NCBI GenBank assembly: GCA_002411365.1
Contig: DHSD01000022.1
Location: 1 to 43,419, forward strand
Direction of reading: 5' to 3'
Origin: Ruminococcaceae bacterium UBA5295
GTDB taxonomy: Bacteria > Bacillota > Clostridia > Oscillospirales > Acutalibacteraceae
Length of the DNA: 43,419 bases
Shown here one piece after another: positions 25,202 to 33,171 of this stretch (position 1 is its first letter; the number at the start of each line of letters is the position of its first letter). The notes under the pieces were generated by a model. It was not told the DNA's origin. It did not search any database and saw nothing but the letters and a program-made list of their open reading frames with translations. The position numbers and the translations under genes were made by a program.

Positions 25202-25741
25202 TCATATTACATATCCGTTTTCGGGGTCAATATCAGACAGGAGCAACACTGCACTCACAAGCAAAATCTGCTCCGGGCTGCGCGGTTTTGAAAATTCCAC
25301 ATGAAAGTCACGCGGTTCCTGCATATTTCCGCCTGCTGTTACAAGATTCCTCTGCAGGCTCACGTCAGCACATCCGCTTTCAAGCCCGGCAAGGCTCAAT
25401 GTGTCTTTTGGATCCGTCCCGCACGAAACGGCCGTAACCCTGCAGCCATGGAGAAGCTTGGCCACACTTTTGTTGTGAGACGCCATAACACACAAAAAAT
25501 CATCCGGAACAGAAGCAGGCTTTGTCTGCACAATTTTATCCTTTATAACTAAAATTCCGTGCGGAAGTCCGATATCCGGTATCTCGCTGCTTTCACAAAG
25601 CAAATACCCCGCCGGACTGCCACTCTGCACAACGCAGCCCCTACCGACAAAAAATACGCCGCCATAACGTGAAAGCGCCGGAAAAAGCGCTTCCCTCACA
25701 GAAGTTTCATCTGGGCTGCCACAGAGCAAAACAGGCATCAT
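25202..25741 (-). CDS. Conserved-looking protein of unknown function
   Basis: 179 residues, ATG-ATG start at 25741 with only a weak ribosome site. No transmembrane segment or signal peptide is seen. The sequence is cysteine-bearing and Gly/Ser-rich (VLLCGSPDETSVREALFPAL, VFFVGRGCVVQSGSPAGYLL, CESSEIPDIGLPHGILVIKD, FLCVMASHNKSVAKLLHGCR, VSCGTDPKDTLSLAGLESGC), with a regular alternation of hydrophobic strands that suggests a compact alpha/beta fold. Codon use and a long frame with no competing coding frame support a real gene. It is 104 bp upstream of the SASP gene on the same strand. I do not recognise a family and infer no function. Confidence 0.6.
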   Translation of the reverse strand: MMPVLLCGSPDETSVREALFPALSRYGGVFFVGRGCVVQSGSPAGYLLCESSEIPDIGLPHGILVIKDKIVQTKPASVPDDFLCVMASHNKSVAKLLHGCRVTAVSCGTDPKDTLSLAGLESGCADVSLQRNLVTAGGNMQEPRDFHVEFSKPRSPEQILLVSAVLLLSDIDPENGYVI

Positions 25742-26281
25742 AATCTACACACTTCACATTTATCATTTTTAAAAGCAGAAATAGCCGTGCGCACTGGCTG
25801 TACGCATTCACTCTCTGCAACAGGTTTTACCGCGTGTACTTTTTATTTTATGCTATGTCCGCACGATTATGAATAGTTTTATTTTCCACAGCTTTTATTA
25901 TTGCAAAATTAAAATATGACGATGTGCATCATGGGCATATGCGGTTATTTGCTGCTTAAAAAATCAAGCTTTTCAGCAAAACATGTATTTTTTCTCCCGC
26001 GCTGCAACGTAGTCTTTCGCAGGCAGAGTAACGGAAATCAATCCGATACGGCCATTTTACATTTTCAAACCATTTTTATTTTAACAAAAGATTTCATGAA
26101 ACGTCCCTGCCGAACATATCAATTTAAAAGCGATTCCCCTTGTTTTGGGCAATTCGAATGTATTCCATCAGGAAAGGTCCGCACCGTTGGAAAAGGTTCC
26201 AAAGAATTCTGGTGCGGCTCGTTTTAAGTGTATATTGAAACCGCAACTTAAGCCGAAAGGCAGAAAGGTTAGGCAAATACT
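25742..26281. other. Intergenic region with a nested hairpin before the holin-like gene
   Basis: No gene is supported in these 540 bases; a 103-codon plus-strand frame from 25916 has no ribosome site and unnatural composition. At 26179-26217 the plus strand can fold into CCGCACC/GGTGCGG enclosing TTGGAA/TTCCAA, followed by CTCGTTTT. That structure ends 65 bp before the holin-like ATG and may be a terminator or a structured leader. Confidence 0.4.
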
Positions 26282-26740
26282 ATGGTACAGCAGGTTATTG
26301 ACGCATTGGTTCCAATACTCATTACCGTTATTGTTGCCATTTTCACAGCTGCCATTAAGGCCGTAGGTGATGCAGGGGTAAACCTAATTAACGAGAAAGC
26401 CGCCGCTGTCAAAGCCAAAGCAAGGCAGGACAAATGGAATCACTGGATGGACTTTTCCCGAACAGCGTGGAATATTGTTGACGAGGAATTTCGCATTACT
26501 CCGAATCTTGACAAAACCATCGCTACTAAACAGGCCGAATTTGAAACGCAGATCAAAAAGTTGATCCCGGGAGTAACGGATGATGAAATTGAGCAACTCC
26601 GGCAGGCCGTTGCAGGTGAAGTCAACAAAGGTAAAGCCGCGATTGAGAGACAGGCTGCAGACGAGCGGAGCAACGGCTTAGTGGTAGACAATAAGTTGCT
26701 GACGCAGCCGATTCCTCACACCAGACAGAGGCGCAGGTAG
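26282..26740 (+). CDS. Holin-like protein (LLH phage holin type)
   Basis: 152 residues. A single N-terminal membrane segment (VIDALVPILITVIVAIFTAA) is followed by a charged amphipathic helix region (NEKAAAVKAKARQDKWNHWM, SRTAWNIVDEEFRI) and a motif typical of the LLH holin family near residues 97-115 (IPGVTDDEIEQLRQAVAGEV). The layout, one membrane helix plus a long cytoplasmic tail, matches that family. No endolysin, portal, tail or integrase gene is nearby, so this is either a domesticated gene or a phage scrap. A terminator follows at 26817. The start has only a moderate ribosome site (AAAGGTTAGG). Confidence 0.6.
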   Translation: MVQQVIDALVPILITVIVAIFTAAIKAVGDAGVNLINEKAAAVKAKARQDKWNHWMDFSRTAWNIVDEEFRITPNLDKTIATKQAEFETQIKKLIPGVTDDEIEQLRQAVAGEVNKGKAAIERQAADERSNGLVVDNKLLTQPIPHTRQRRR

Positions 26741-26816
26741 AAAGACAGGCGCAGCGGGATTTTAGCATATATAGACTTTGCAGCAAGCTACATTGGCTCA
26801 TTTCGTAATACAAGAT

Positions 26817-26850
26817 AAGGTCGTCAGGTTGATTTTCCGACGGCCTTATT
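26817..26850 (+). terminator. Terminator after the holin-like gene
   Basis: AAGGTCGTCAGG pairs with CCGACGGCCTT (one G-U pair and one bulge) around loop TTGATTTT and is followed by ATTTTATT. The gene therefore appears to be its own transcription unit. The rest of 26741-26972 shows nothing else. Confidence 0.7.
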
Positions 26851-26972
26851 TTATTGCTTATCCAATCAATTGATTTTGTAATCTATTTGAACTCTAATAT
26901 GCAGACTTTTTCATCTGTTTATTGGATCAAAACGAGAAAGCCCATAAAAAGTGCCGAGCTGTGTTAATAAAA

Positions 26973-28070
26973 TTATTTTTTTACACGCGGCAAATGGATA
27001 GGAATCAAGTCTTTAGATGAAGTGATTAAATTGGACTGCGTTTCGTTCGCAGTGGCTGAAGTTACAATAGCGGTTATATTGCCGACAGGCATAAAGGTCG
27101 GATTTGTCCCGAGGTTGTCATCGGCCAATACTAAAATTCCATATTCATTTTTATAAACTATACCGGAGGCCACGATTAATGTTCCCGAATATACCGTCAC
27201 AGAAGTTGAGAGAGGCAGATAATCGTGATAAGCGGTGATTAGATTTTTATCGCAGCCCGTGGGAAACGCCGGAGCGGTCAGGTACGTGATTAAAGGATTG
27301 TATACCATACCGGCGGGCAGTCCGATTGCGGATATTGCATTAAGCGGCACGGCTCCATATCCTCCGTCACCCAAAACGGCAAGCGTTCCATAGGTTGCGT
27401 CTGGAGAACCATATAGTTTTACTGGAATTCCGCTGACGGTTGTGGCGTTAAAACCTTTTGTATAGATTGATATCGTCGCTGTAGGATAAAAGCGGATGAG
27501 CTGTGTAATAAGATTTGCCAGTTGTGCATAACTAAAGCAGATAGCGGTGTTATCTAATTTGGTACTGGAATAGGTGAGTACCAGTTTTGGAAAATAAAGC
27601 TCATAGAGAACGGCGTTTTTAGCAAATCCCACAAGTGTTTTGTCATTTGAGTTGGTAAGGACAATTCCATTGTTTTGTGCGCCGTTTAACCAGCTATTAA
27701 TTAAATCAGTAACATCAATGTTTACAGCTATATTCATATCTGTATTGCTGATACTGACTGCCGATGAGGTTGCCGTAAAAGATGGACGAGTATTATATGT
27801 GACCGTCGAAGGATTAAAATAAGAAATTGCTTTATTAACTACAATAGGGCTGGGCGATACACCGCTTTTTGCAATCATTGTGAGTTGAAGTTTAGCATTA
27901 TCCACCTGTTTTACAGGCAATTCGGGAAGTGTTATTCGAACCAGACTGATGCAATTCAAAAGTTTCACGTCAGTACCTGTATACATCAGCGGATAAAAAG
28001 AAAAATTACTATTCGGTTGTGCCGAAGATACAAAAGTGGCATCCGATATATCTAATATCATAGTTGGCAT
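26973..28070 (-). CDS. DNRLRE-domain surface-type protein
   Basis: 365 residues without a classical signal peptide. Residues ~10-170 show the DNRLRE/CBM96-like pattern: a metal-style beta-sandwich with SLVRITLPELPVKQVDNAKL, NPSTVTYNTRPSF and VTDLINSWLNGAQNNGIVLT. The second half (~175-365) is Thr/Ser/Ala-rich beta-type sequence I do not recognise. In secreted proteins this domain forms side-by-side sandwiches on surfaces; without a signal peptide, deposition on the spore from the mother cell is a reasonable alternative. It is divergent from the DUF11 protein and both have sigma-K-like promoter sequences. It is AT-richer than the flanking core genes. Confidence 0.65.
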   Translation of the reverse strand: MPTMILDISDATFVSSAQPNSNFSFYPLMYTGTDVKLLNCISLVRITLPELPVKQVDNAKLQLTMIAKSGVSPSPIVVNKAISYFNPSTVTYNTRPSFTATSSAVSISNTDMNIAVNIDVTDLINSWLNGAQNNGIVLTNSNDKTLVGFAKNAVLYELYFPKLVLTYSSTKLDNTAICFSYAQLANLITQLIRFYPTATISIYTKGFNATTVSGIPVKLYGSPDATYGTLAVLGDGGYGAVPLNAISAIGLPAGMVYNPLITYLTAPAFPTGCDKNLITAYHDYLPLSTSVTVYSGTLIVASGIVYKNEYGILVLADDNLGTNPTFMPVGNITAIVTSATANETQSNLITSSKDLIPIHLPRVKK

Positions 28071-28095
28071 AATTTTTCATACCTTCTTTCCGGTT

Positions 28096-28124
28096 CATAA
28101 TATGTTTGTACCACTCCTGACGTA
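28096..28124 (-). promoter_or_regulatory. Possible sigma-K-type promoter of the DNRLRE gene
   Basis: Minus strand: CATATTATG at 28096-28104, 16 bp after TACG at 28121-28124. This is close to the sigma-K consensus (mACm-N16-CATAnnnTA), with one mismatch in the -10 and both flanking m positions off. It is weaker than the partner site on the other strand. Confidence 0.35.
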
Positions 28125-28328
28125 CAAATTTTGTTATAAAAAAAGAAACAGCGAAAAGCCATTTATGATTAATCTCCTGTGGACTTATTTTTGCAGATTC
28201 AAAAATGTTCTTGTATTACTTCAAACAGTTCCAGCCAAGTTGTAGAATTGTTTGTATTATTCCTGTTTTGCAGTCATAATCAAAATTGCTGTAAGCGTAT
28301 ATTATGTTTATGGTTTTCTATTTAATTT

Positions 28329-28357
28329 CACATTGCTATCTACTTTTTCATACTATA
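28329..28357 (+). promoter_or_regulatory. Putative sigma-K promoter of the DUF11 gene
   Basis: CACA (28329-28332), 16 bp, then CATACTATA (28349-28357): every fixed position of the sigma-K consensus mACm-N16-CATAnnnTA is matched. The predicted start is near 28364, about 64 nt before the ATG. The region is AT-rich, which raises the chance of a random match; the agreement of both boxes and spacing is what makes it notable. Confidence 0.5.
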
Positions 28358-28427
28358 TAATCGGTAGATGATGTGTCTATTGTTATATTATCAATAATAT
28401 ACTAAATTGAAATGTGAGATGGAATAT

Positions 28428-29291
28428 ATGGCTATTATTAATAACCAAGCGCAAATCAGTTTCCACTACGGTGCCCATACCGGTTCGGCAATCTCCAATA
28501 TAGCATCAACGAATCTGGAAGGACCCTTAACTGCGAGTAAAAACGCACTGGAAAGCGTTTATCACAGAGATGAGCAACTCACGTATATCATAACAATGGC
28601 TAATACCGCTGCAACTGCATTGAGCAATGTAGTCATTGTCGATAACCTTGGCACAACTCCACTGGGAAGCATCAGTATAACTCCTTTGGATTATATTGGA
28701 CCCGCGATGTTATATATCAACGGTGCATTTATCTCAACATTATCTCCTACTATAGCTACGGAATCAGTGACGTTTACCGTCCCGACTTTACCTGCACATT
28801 CTAACGCTATGATCATCTATGCCGCAAAAGTAAACGATCAGGCGCCGTTAGCCATTGGATCACTTATTATCAACGAATCAACATTAACAGCAGACGGGCT
28901 TACTGATCCGATAAATGCGGTGAAAGTACTTGTGGTAGACGCATATGCCGATGTCGATATCATCAAAGCAATGTCGCCAAATCCTGTGATTGACGGAAGT
29001 CTGCTGACCTATGCATTCACAATGTACAATTATGGTAATACGCTGGCTTCAAGTGTTGTGCTCTCAGACACATTTAATCCTGCGCCGGAATCAATCTCTG
29101 CTGTCTCCGTCAACGGGACACCTGTCACAACATCTGATTATTCGTTTGTCGGCGGAGATTTCACACTGCCGGCCTCGGCATCATCGTATTCACTGACAAT
29201 CCCTGCTGCTACCTTTACGCGGGATCCGGTTACCGGAATCGTAACCGTCAGCCCAGGTACAACAACGGTGGAAGTTTCTGGAATTATTTAA
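28428..29291 (+). CDS. DUF11-repeat protein, possible spore-surface protein
   Basis: 287 residues from ATG 28428 (MAIINNQAQISFHYG, the usual opening of clostridial DUF11 proteins); the frame opens seven codons earlier without a better site. Two conserved-repeat (DUF11) beta modules are seen: SVYHRDEQLTYIITMANTAA with VVIVDNLGTTPLGSI, and DVDIIKAMSPNPVIDGSLLT with VVLSDTFNPAPESISAV. There is no signal peptide, membrane anchor or sortase motif. Taken with the sigma-K-like promoter, an outer spore-layer protein made in the mother cell is plausible but unproven. A strong terminator follows. Confidence 0.7.
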   Translation: MAIINNQAQISFHYGAHTGSAISNIASTNLEGPLTASKNALESVYHRDEQLTYIITMANTAATALSNVVIVDNLGTTPLGSISITPLDYIGPAMLYINGAFISTLSPTIATESVTFTVPTLPAHSNAMIIYAAKVNDQAPLAIGSLIINESTLTADGLTDPINAVKVLVVDAYADVDIIKAMSPNPVIDGSLLTYAFTMYNYGNTLASSVVLSDTFNPAPESISAVSVNGTPVTTSDYSFVGGDFTLPASASSYSLTIPAATFTRDPVTGIVTVSPGTTTVEVSGII

Positions 29292-29356
29292 CTGATTTTA
29301 ATTTTGTAAAAACCAAATCATGCTTTTTGTTTAACAATTGTAACGCTACAATTTAT

Positions 29357-29396
29357 AAAACGAGCGTCGGATTAATTACCGGCGCTCGTTTTTTCT
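29357..29396 (+). terminator. Terminator of the DUF11 gene
   Basis: AAAACGAGCG-T-CGG pairs with CCG-GCGCTCGTTTT (14 pairs, one bulge) around ATTAATTA and runs into a T-tract, 66 bp past the stop. Confidence 0.85.
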
Positions 29397-29770
29397 CCCC
29401 ATCATATCAACAACCAATCCTTTTATGGATAGGCAGCCCGTTCGAGCACACCTTGTTTACAGTGCCATCCGGCAGCATAAGGGGTTTTGCCGCCGTTTTA
29501 TGAGTCCGCTTCATGCTGTAACACAATATATGCCTTTTATGACCGGTTCATGTCTATGCTTTCTAAAATATTCGGATATTATAGTCCGCCGCACGCCATG
29601 TATTGCAAGTAGGACTAAAATAAATGCCTGCCATATTAACTACGCAGAATTAGCCCGTGTTTATATAGTCTGAATTCATGCTGTTTGCCCACTATTCAGC
29701 TTGTTTATAAATGGAAATTTGGTGTATTTCCGCATAACACACCACCCTGACTGCCTTTGATTTTATCACT

Positions 29771-29801
29771 TTTGGTGTGTTTGCCCTCTGCATTTTTATG
29801 G
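29771..29801. repeat. Left copy of a 31-bp direct repeat
   Basis: Identical over 31 bases to 31151-31181, and similar for another 10 bases (two mismatches). The two copies are 1380 bp apart and bracket the thioredoxin-fold gene. In one frame it encodes FGVFALCIFM. Confidence 0.85.
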
Positions 29802-30176
29802 TATCACTCCATGTTGCCTAACTGGTGCCGCGGCTTCACTTTGCCAGGAATCTACATAGCATGTTTTTATGCATTTTTTACATTTTGATTTATATAAAGT
29901 CGTGTTACTCATTCTATTTTGTATAATAGAACTATTGACAATTGTCGAAAAGAAGAATAAGCTAAGGCTATTGGATGAATTTTGCATAATTGTATACAAC
30001 TTATCTGCATTATTCGAATTAGTGGTTAGTTTCCCACTGTTTGCGGCGTGTTTTCTCATAGCTCCTATGATACTCCGCTGCTTTGTGGCAGGGAGATTCA
30101 TTAAAAAGCTTTATCCCGCTAATCCAAATTCATAGACTTGGGTAGAGTAACTAATTAATAGCAAAAAAGGAGGCGC

Positions 30177-30338
30177 ATGGAGTGCGTAAACATCACCTTA
30201 CGTATCTCCGAATGGCAATATGGAAATCAAGGACAGGCATACTCAGATAAGATTGGTAATTATAGGCGTTGGTGCCTTGCTGTTGGTACTTTGCTTGGTT
30301 GTAGTATTTACTTTGTTTATGAAACCGAAAACAACTGA
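30177..30338 (+). CDS. 53-codon ORF with a strong ribosome site overlapping the thioredoxin-fold gene start
   Basis: ATG 30177 is preceded by AAAAAAGGAGG at ideal spacing, the best ribosome site in the neighbourhood. The frame reads MECVNITLRISEWQYGN and ends at TGA 30336-30338, overlapping the first ~119 bases of the next gene in another frame. The product has one moderately hydrophobic stretch (WCLAVGTLLGCSIYFVY) produced by the partner gene's membrane-segment codons, so its sequence may be incidental. It may be a leader peptide that couples translation, or the mark of a frameshift that separated the ribosome site from its gene. Confidence 0.35.
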   Translation: MECVNITLRISEWQYGNQGQAYSDKIGNYRRWCLAVGTLLGCSIYFVYETENN

Positions 30339-31089
30339 TGCCTATTTGAAATGTAAAGACAATATTTCAACACTGAATGTTACGCGCTCAAATAACACAA
30401 AGATGGTTTGGGATAACAAAAATTATAAGATTGTTGTCTTTTTATCGGATAAATCCGGCAATTGTCTAAGCAACCTACCTATCCTAAAAGAAATTCGCGA
30501 AATATACTGCAAAAATCAAGGCATCGAACTTATGCTGCTCTGGGAAAACAAAATACCCGAGGAGGAAACTAAAAAGTACGATTTATATGATAACAGCTAT
30601 TCTTTGGGAAATGTCAGAATATCTTCCTCGTTAAATACAATTTTTATAGTTGATCAGAATAACAATGTGGTCTTTGTGGATAGTAAAGGATATAAAAATG
30701 CAATTTCATTTTTATCCGAGAAAAACCTGACAAACAAAGAAAAACTGATCTCTAATGCTAACGATTTTATTGTACATAATATTGTAAAAAACAGTACTGG
30801 CCTGCAGAACCTAATATATTTTAGTATGCCAGGATGTAAGGACTGTAAAGAAGCCACTCCTAAAATATATACCCCGGAGATCACAAAAAAGTTTAATATA
30901 ACGCGAATCGAGCGTGACAAAAATGCGGCAAAAGGAGACATCGTCGACAAACTATCCATATTTAAAAATGTATATGACATCCATTGGTATCCATCTTTTT
31001 TAATTATACATAGCAATGGCAAATGTGATATGGTGCGTAAAATAGATGTACAACAATTACAGCACGCAATATTAAGTTACGCGGATTAA
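30220..31089 (+). CDS. Membrane-anchored protein with two thioredoxin-fold domains
   Basis: 289 residues. A single N-terminal membrane anchor at ~11-34 (basic before it, so the rest lies outside). A first thioredoxin/TlpA-like domain at ~65-175 has a single Cys (SGNCLSNLPILKEI) where the CxxC would be, so it is probably redox-inactive. A second domain at ~185-289 has the active-site motif MPGCKDCKEA (Cys206, Cys209) and the cis-proline region WYPSFLIIHSNGKC. An extracytoplasmic disulfide exchange role is inferred. ATG 30220 has no ribosome site of its own; a strong one lies 43 bases upstream in another frame. The gene is AT-rich, isolated and flanked by the 31-bp repeats, suggesting acquisition. 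Confidence 0.7.
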   Translation: MEIKDRHTQIRLVIIGVGALLLVLCLVVVFTLFMKPKTTDAYLKCKDNISTLNVTRSNNTKMVWDNKNYKIVVFLSDKSGNCLSNLPILKEIREIYCKNQGIELMLLWENKIPEEETKKYDLYDNSYSLGNVRISSSLNTIFIVDQNNNVVFVDSKGYKNAISFLSEKNLTNKEKLISNANDFIVHNIVKNSTGLQNLIYFSMPGCKDCKEATPKIYTPEITKKFNITRIERDKNAAKGDIVDKLSIFKNVYDIHWYPSFLIIHSNGKCDMVRKIDVQQLQHAILSYAD

Positions 31090-31150
31090 ACGAAGTTTCG
31101 ATATATGAGTAAAAGCAGTGTTAACACAGTATCTAAGCCATTCCGACAGC

Positions 31151-31181
31151 TTTGGTGTGTTTGCCCTCTGCATTTTTATGG
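31151..31181. repeat. Right copy of the 31-bp direct repeat
   Basis: Second copy, 62 bp beyond the thioredoxin-fold gene stop. Here the frame reading FGVFALCIFM is open for longer (from about 31118), without a ribosome site. Homology to the left copy fades after about 41 bases. Confidence 0.85.
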
Positions 31182-31245
31182 CATCATTCCAATTATCCAA
31201 AAGTCAGTATTTGCGTGCCCTTTTGGCTCGTTCAACCGGCATTAA

Positions 31246-32601
31246 TTACGCTGTTTTTTGCTTCTCCGAATCGGCAATATGTTTCCACTTGCCGGTGCAG
31301 TACTCGGCATAAGAAATGATGAGATTGGCAAACCAGCCGAGAGGCACTGCGCTCCAGACCATGGATATGCCGTAGCTCGGCGCTAATGTAACGGCGACCG
31401 TCACACGTATGACAAGGTTCACAAGGTTCGCAATGGTGAACATTTTCATGTCACCTGCCCCTCGCAGCAAACCATCTGTCACCATTTTAAGCCCAATCAG
31501 AATATAGCACCACCCCATGAACCTAAGGTATGAAATCCCCGTCTGCGAAGCGAGGTGCGTGCTGTTGTCGCCAAGGAACATTGAGATAATCGACGTATTG
31601 AAAATTTCAAGTACAATGCAGATGATGGCCGCAAAAAGCGCAACAATCCATCCGCTGACATGGTAACCCTTTACAATGCGTCCTTTCCTTTCGGCCCCTA
31701 TATTCTGCGCCGTATAGGCTGAAATCGCGTTTCCCATCGCCTGCATAGGTACTATACAGATGCTCTCCACACGCATAGCTGCCGAAAAGCCAGCCAGCAT
31801 TTCCGCCCCAAAGCTGTTGACAACCGACTGAACTAGCATCATGCCGATAGAAACAGTCGATTGTTGAAGAATCGACGGCAGCGCTATGCGAGCCATGTTT
31901 TTCAGCTCGGTGCCATTAAATATCTCAACCTTTCCAGAAGGGTACGAGTGCAGCTCCCTAAGCAACAGCACAAATGAAATCACGGCGGAAATACCCTGAG
32001 CAATCAATGTTGCCCACGCAACTCCGGCCACGCCGAGATGAAGTGAGCAAACCATGTAGACATCGAGGAATATATTAAGCACGGAAGAAAAAATCAGTAG
32101 GTAGAGCGGGACGCGCGAACGGCCTATGGCATTGAACAAAGCCGAGATGACGTTGTACATGAAAAGAAACGGAAGGCCGATAAAATAAATATTGAGATAG
32201 ACAATGGTCATGTCGAGTATGTTTGCCGGCGTGTCGAGCAACTGCATGAGCGCTTTGCAGCAGAACAGCCCTACAATCCCGAGCACCGTACCAAGCACGA
32301 GAAAAGCCAGCAGCGCAGTATATGAAGCCTGCTTCATCTTCCCATATTCGCGAGCGCCGAAATATCGGCTTATGATTACCGATGCGCCCACCCCGCCGCC
32401 TATTGCAACGCAGATAAACACGTTTGTGACAGAATACGACGCACCAACAGCAGCAAGCGCGTTTTCGCTGACGCAACGCCCCACTACTATAGAATCGACC
32501 ATGGTGTAAAATTGCTGAAACAAGTTGCCTATAATCATCGGCAGCGAAAAAACGATAAGCGCTTTCAACGGCTTTTCGTGTATAAGATATTCTTTGTCCA
32601 T
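31246..32601 (-). CDS. MATE-family multidrug efflux transporter
   Basis: 451 residues and about 12 membrane segments in two homologous halves (KALIVFSLPMIIGNLFQQFY at the N-terminus, ARIALPSILQQSTVSIGMML beginning the second half), the NorM/DinF-type layout. Such carriers export cationic drugs or metabolites in exchange for Na+ or H+. ATG at 32601 follows AAGGA. A MarR regulator lies 117 bp upstream on the same strand; a TATAAT-containing segment in that gap (near 32660) may give the transporter its own promoter. The C-terminus lies within 70 bp of the right copy of the direct repeat. Confidence 0.93.
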   Translation of the reverse strand: MDKEYLIHEKPLKALIVFSLPMIIGNLFQQFYTMVDSIVVGRCVSENALAAVGASYSVTNVFICVAIGGGVGASVIISRYFGAREYGKMKQASYTALLAFLVLGTVLGIVGLFCCKALMQLLDTPANILDMTIVYLNIYFIGLPFLFMYNVISALFNAIGRSRVPLYLLIFSSVLNIFLDVYMVCSLHLGVAGVAWATLIAQGISAVISFVLLLRELHSYPSGKVEIFNGTELKNMARIALPSILQQSTVSIGMMLVQSVVNSFGAEMLAGFSAAMRVESICIVPMQAMGNAISAYTAQNIGAERKGRIVKGYHVSGWIVALFAAIICIVLEIFNTSIISMFLGDNSTHLASQTGISYLRFMGWCYILIGLKMVTDGLLRGAGDMKMFTIANLVNLVIRVTVAVTLAPSYGISMVWSAVPLGWFANLIISYAEYCTGKWKHIADSEKQKTA

Positions 32602-32718
32602 TTTATAATGTATCCTTCTTTTTTTCTGTCCACGCCTACTATCATAGATCCAAGCATTATATAAAAATGTAAAGATACTATACTATCAGTACAAAGTGCA
32701 AATCATTATTTCTCCGGT

Positions 32719-33165
32719 CTATTCTTCTTCGAGAAATTTTTTGAATTTCGAAAGGAATCCGGAGAAAAATTGAAGTTGTTCCGCCGACGCATCTGTCAAA
32801 AAGGTTAATATTACTGCGCAGTATTTTTCATGGGCCTTTTTATGGTTTTGGCAGGCGGTTTCGCCTTTTGATGTAAGGTGCATAACTATTTTTTTGCAAT
32901 TGGTTGGGCTGGTTTCTTTTACGATCATTTTCTTGCGTTCCAGCCGCTTCACCGTCTGTGAAGCCGCGCCTCTCGTAATTCCAAGTAGGCAGGCAATGCC
33001 GGAAATGTGCAGACCAGGGTGTTCCATTATGCACTGAAGCATATGGATTTCCGAATGGTAAAGCTCCGTATCCGTGCCAAACGTCCTCGCCTTGCTGTCT
33101 TTTTCGTAAAACTCGCAGATGAGGTTTAGCAAGTCTTCGCCTATCTGTTCTTTTTTATATTCCAT
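32719..33165 (-). CDS. MarR-family transcriptional regulator
   Basis: 148 residues with the MarR winged helix: SEIHMLQCIMEHPGLHISGI, ACLLGITRGAASQTVKRLER and KKMIVKETSPTNCKKIVMHL, followed by a dimerisation helix. It probably represses itself and the MATE exporter, the usual MarR-pump pairing. There is no ribosome site before ATG 33165, and the promoter -10 box is only 6 bases further upstream, which predicts a leaderless message. No near alternative start is available. Confidence 0.92.
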   Translation of the reverse strand: MEYKKEQIGEDLLNLICEFYEKDSKARTFGTDTELYHSEIHMLQCIMEHPGLHISGIACLLGITRGAASQTVKRLERKKMIVKETSPTNCKKIVMHLTSKGETACQNHKKAHEKYCAVILTFLTDASAEQLQFFSGFLSKFKKFLEEE

Positions 33166-33171
33166 GGCTTT

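Larger units (their letters stand above)
29292..30176. other. Gene-poor stretch before the thioredoxin-fold gene
   Basis: Apart from the terminator and the left direct repeat, nothing here is convincing. An 88-codon plus-strand frame (29869-30135) is strongly hydrophobic, with two possible membrane helices, but it has no ribosome site. The overlapping 101-codon minus-strand frame (29796-30101) is Asn/Ser-rich and equally unsupported. A frame ending at 29819 reads ITFGVFALCIFMVSLHVA, reminiscent of small hydrophobic Hol-Tox-type toxin peptides, but has no start codon. Confidence 0.3.

Noticed and set aside
25916..26227. 103-codon plus-strand frame before the holin-like gene
   Set aside because: No ribosome site, patchy composition, and it runs through the nested hairpin; not supported as a gene.
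29425..29673. 82-codon plus-strand frame after the DUF11 terminator
   Set aside because: No ribosome site, basic and cysteine-scattered composition, no similarity I recognise.
29943..29949. Exact 0A-box sequence TGTCGAA, also at 238-244 and (reverse) 7557-7563
   Set aside because: A 7-mer is expected about five times by chance in both strands of a window this size, and none sits before a sporulation gene.
29796..30135. Overlapping frames of 101 codons (minus) and 88 codons (plus)
   Set aside because: Neither has a ribosome site or a recognisable family, and the two overlap each other; noted only within the intergenic entry.
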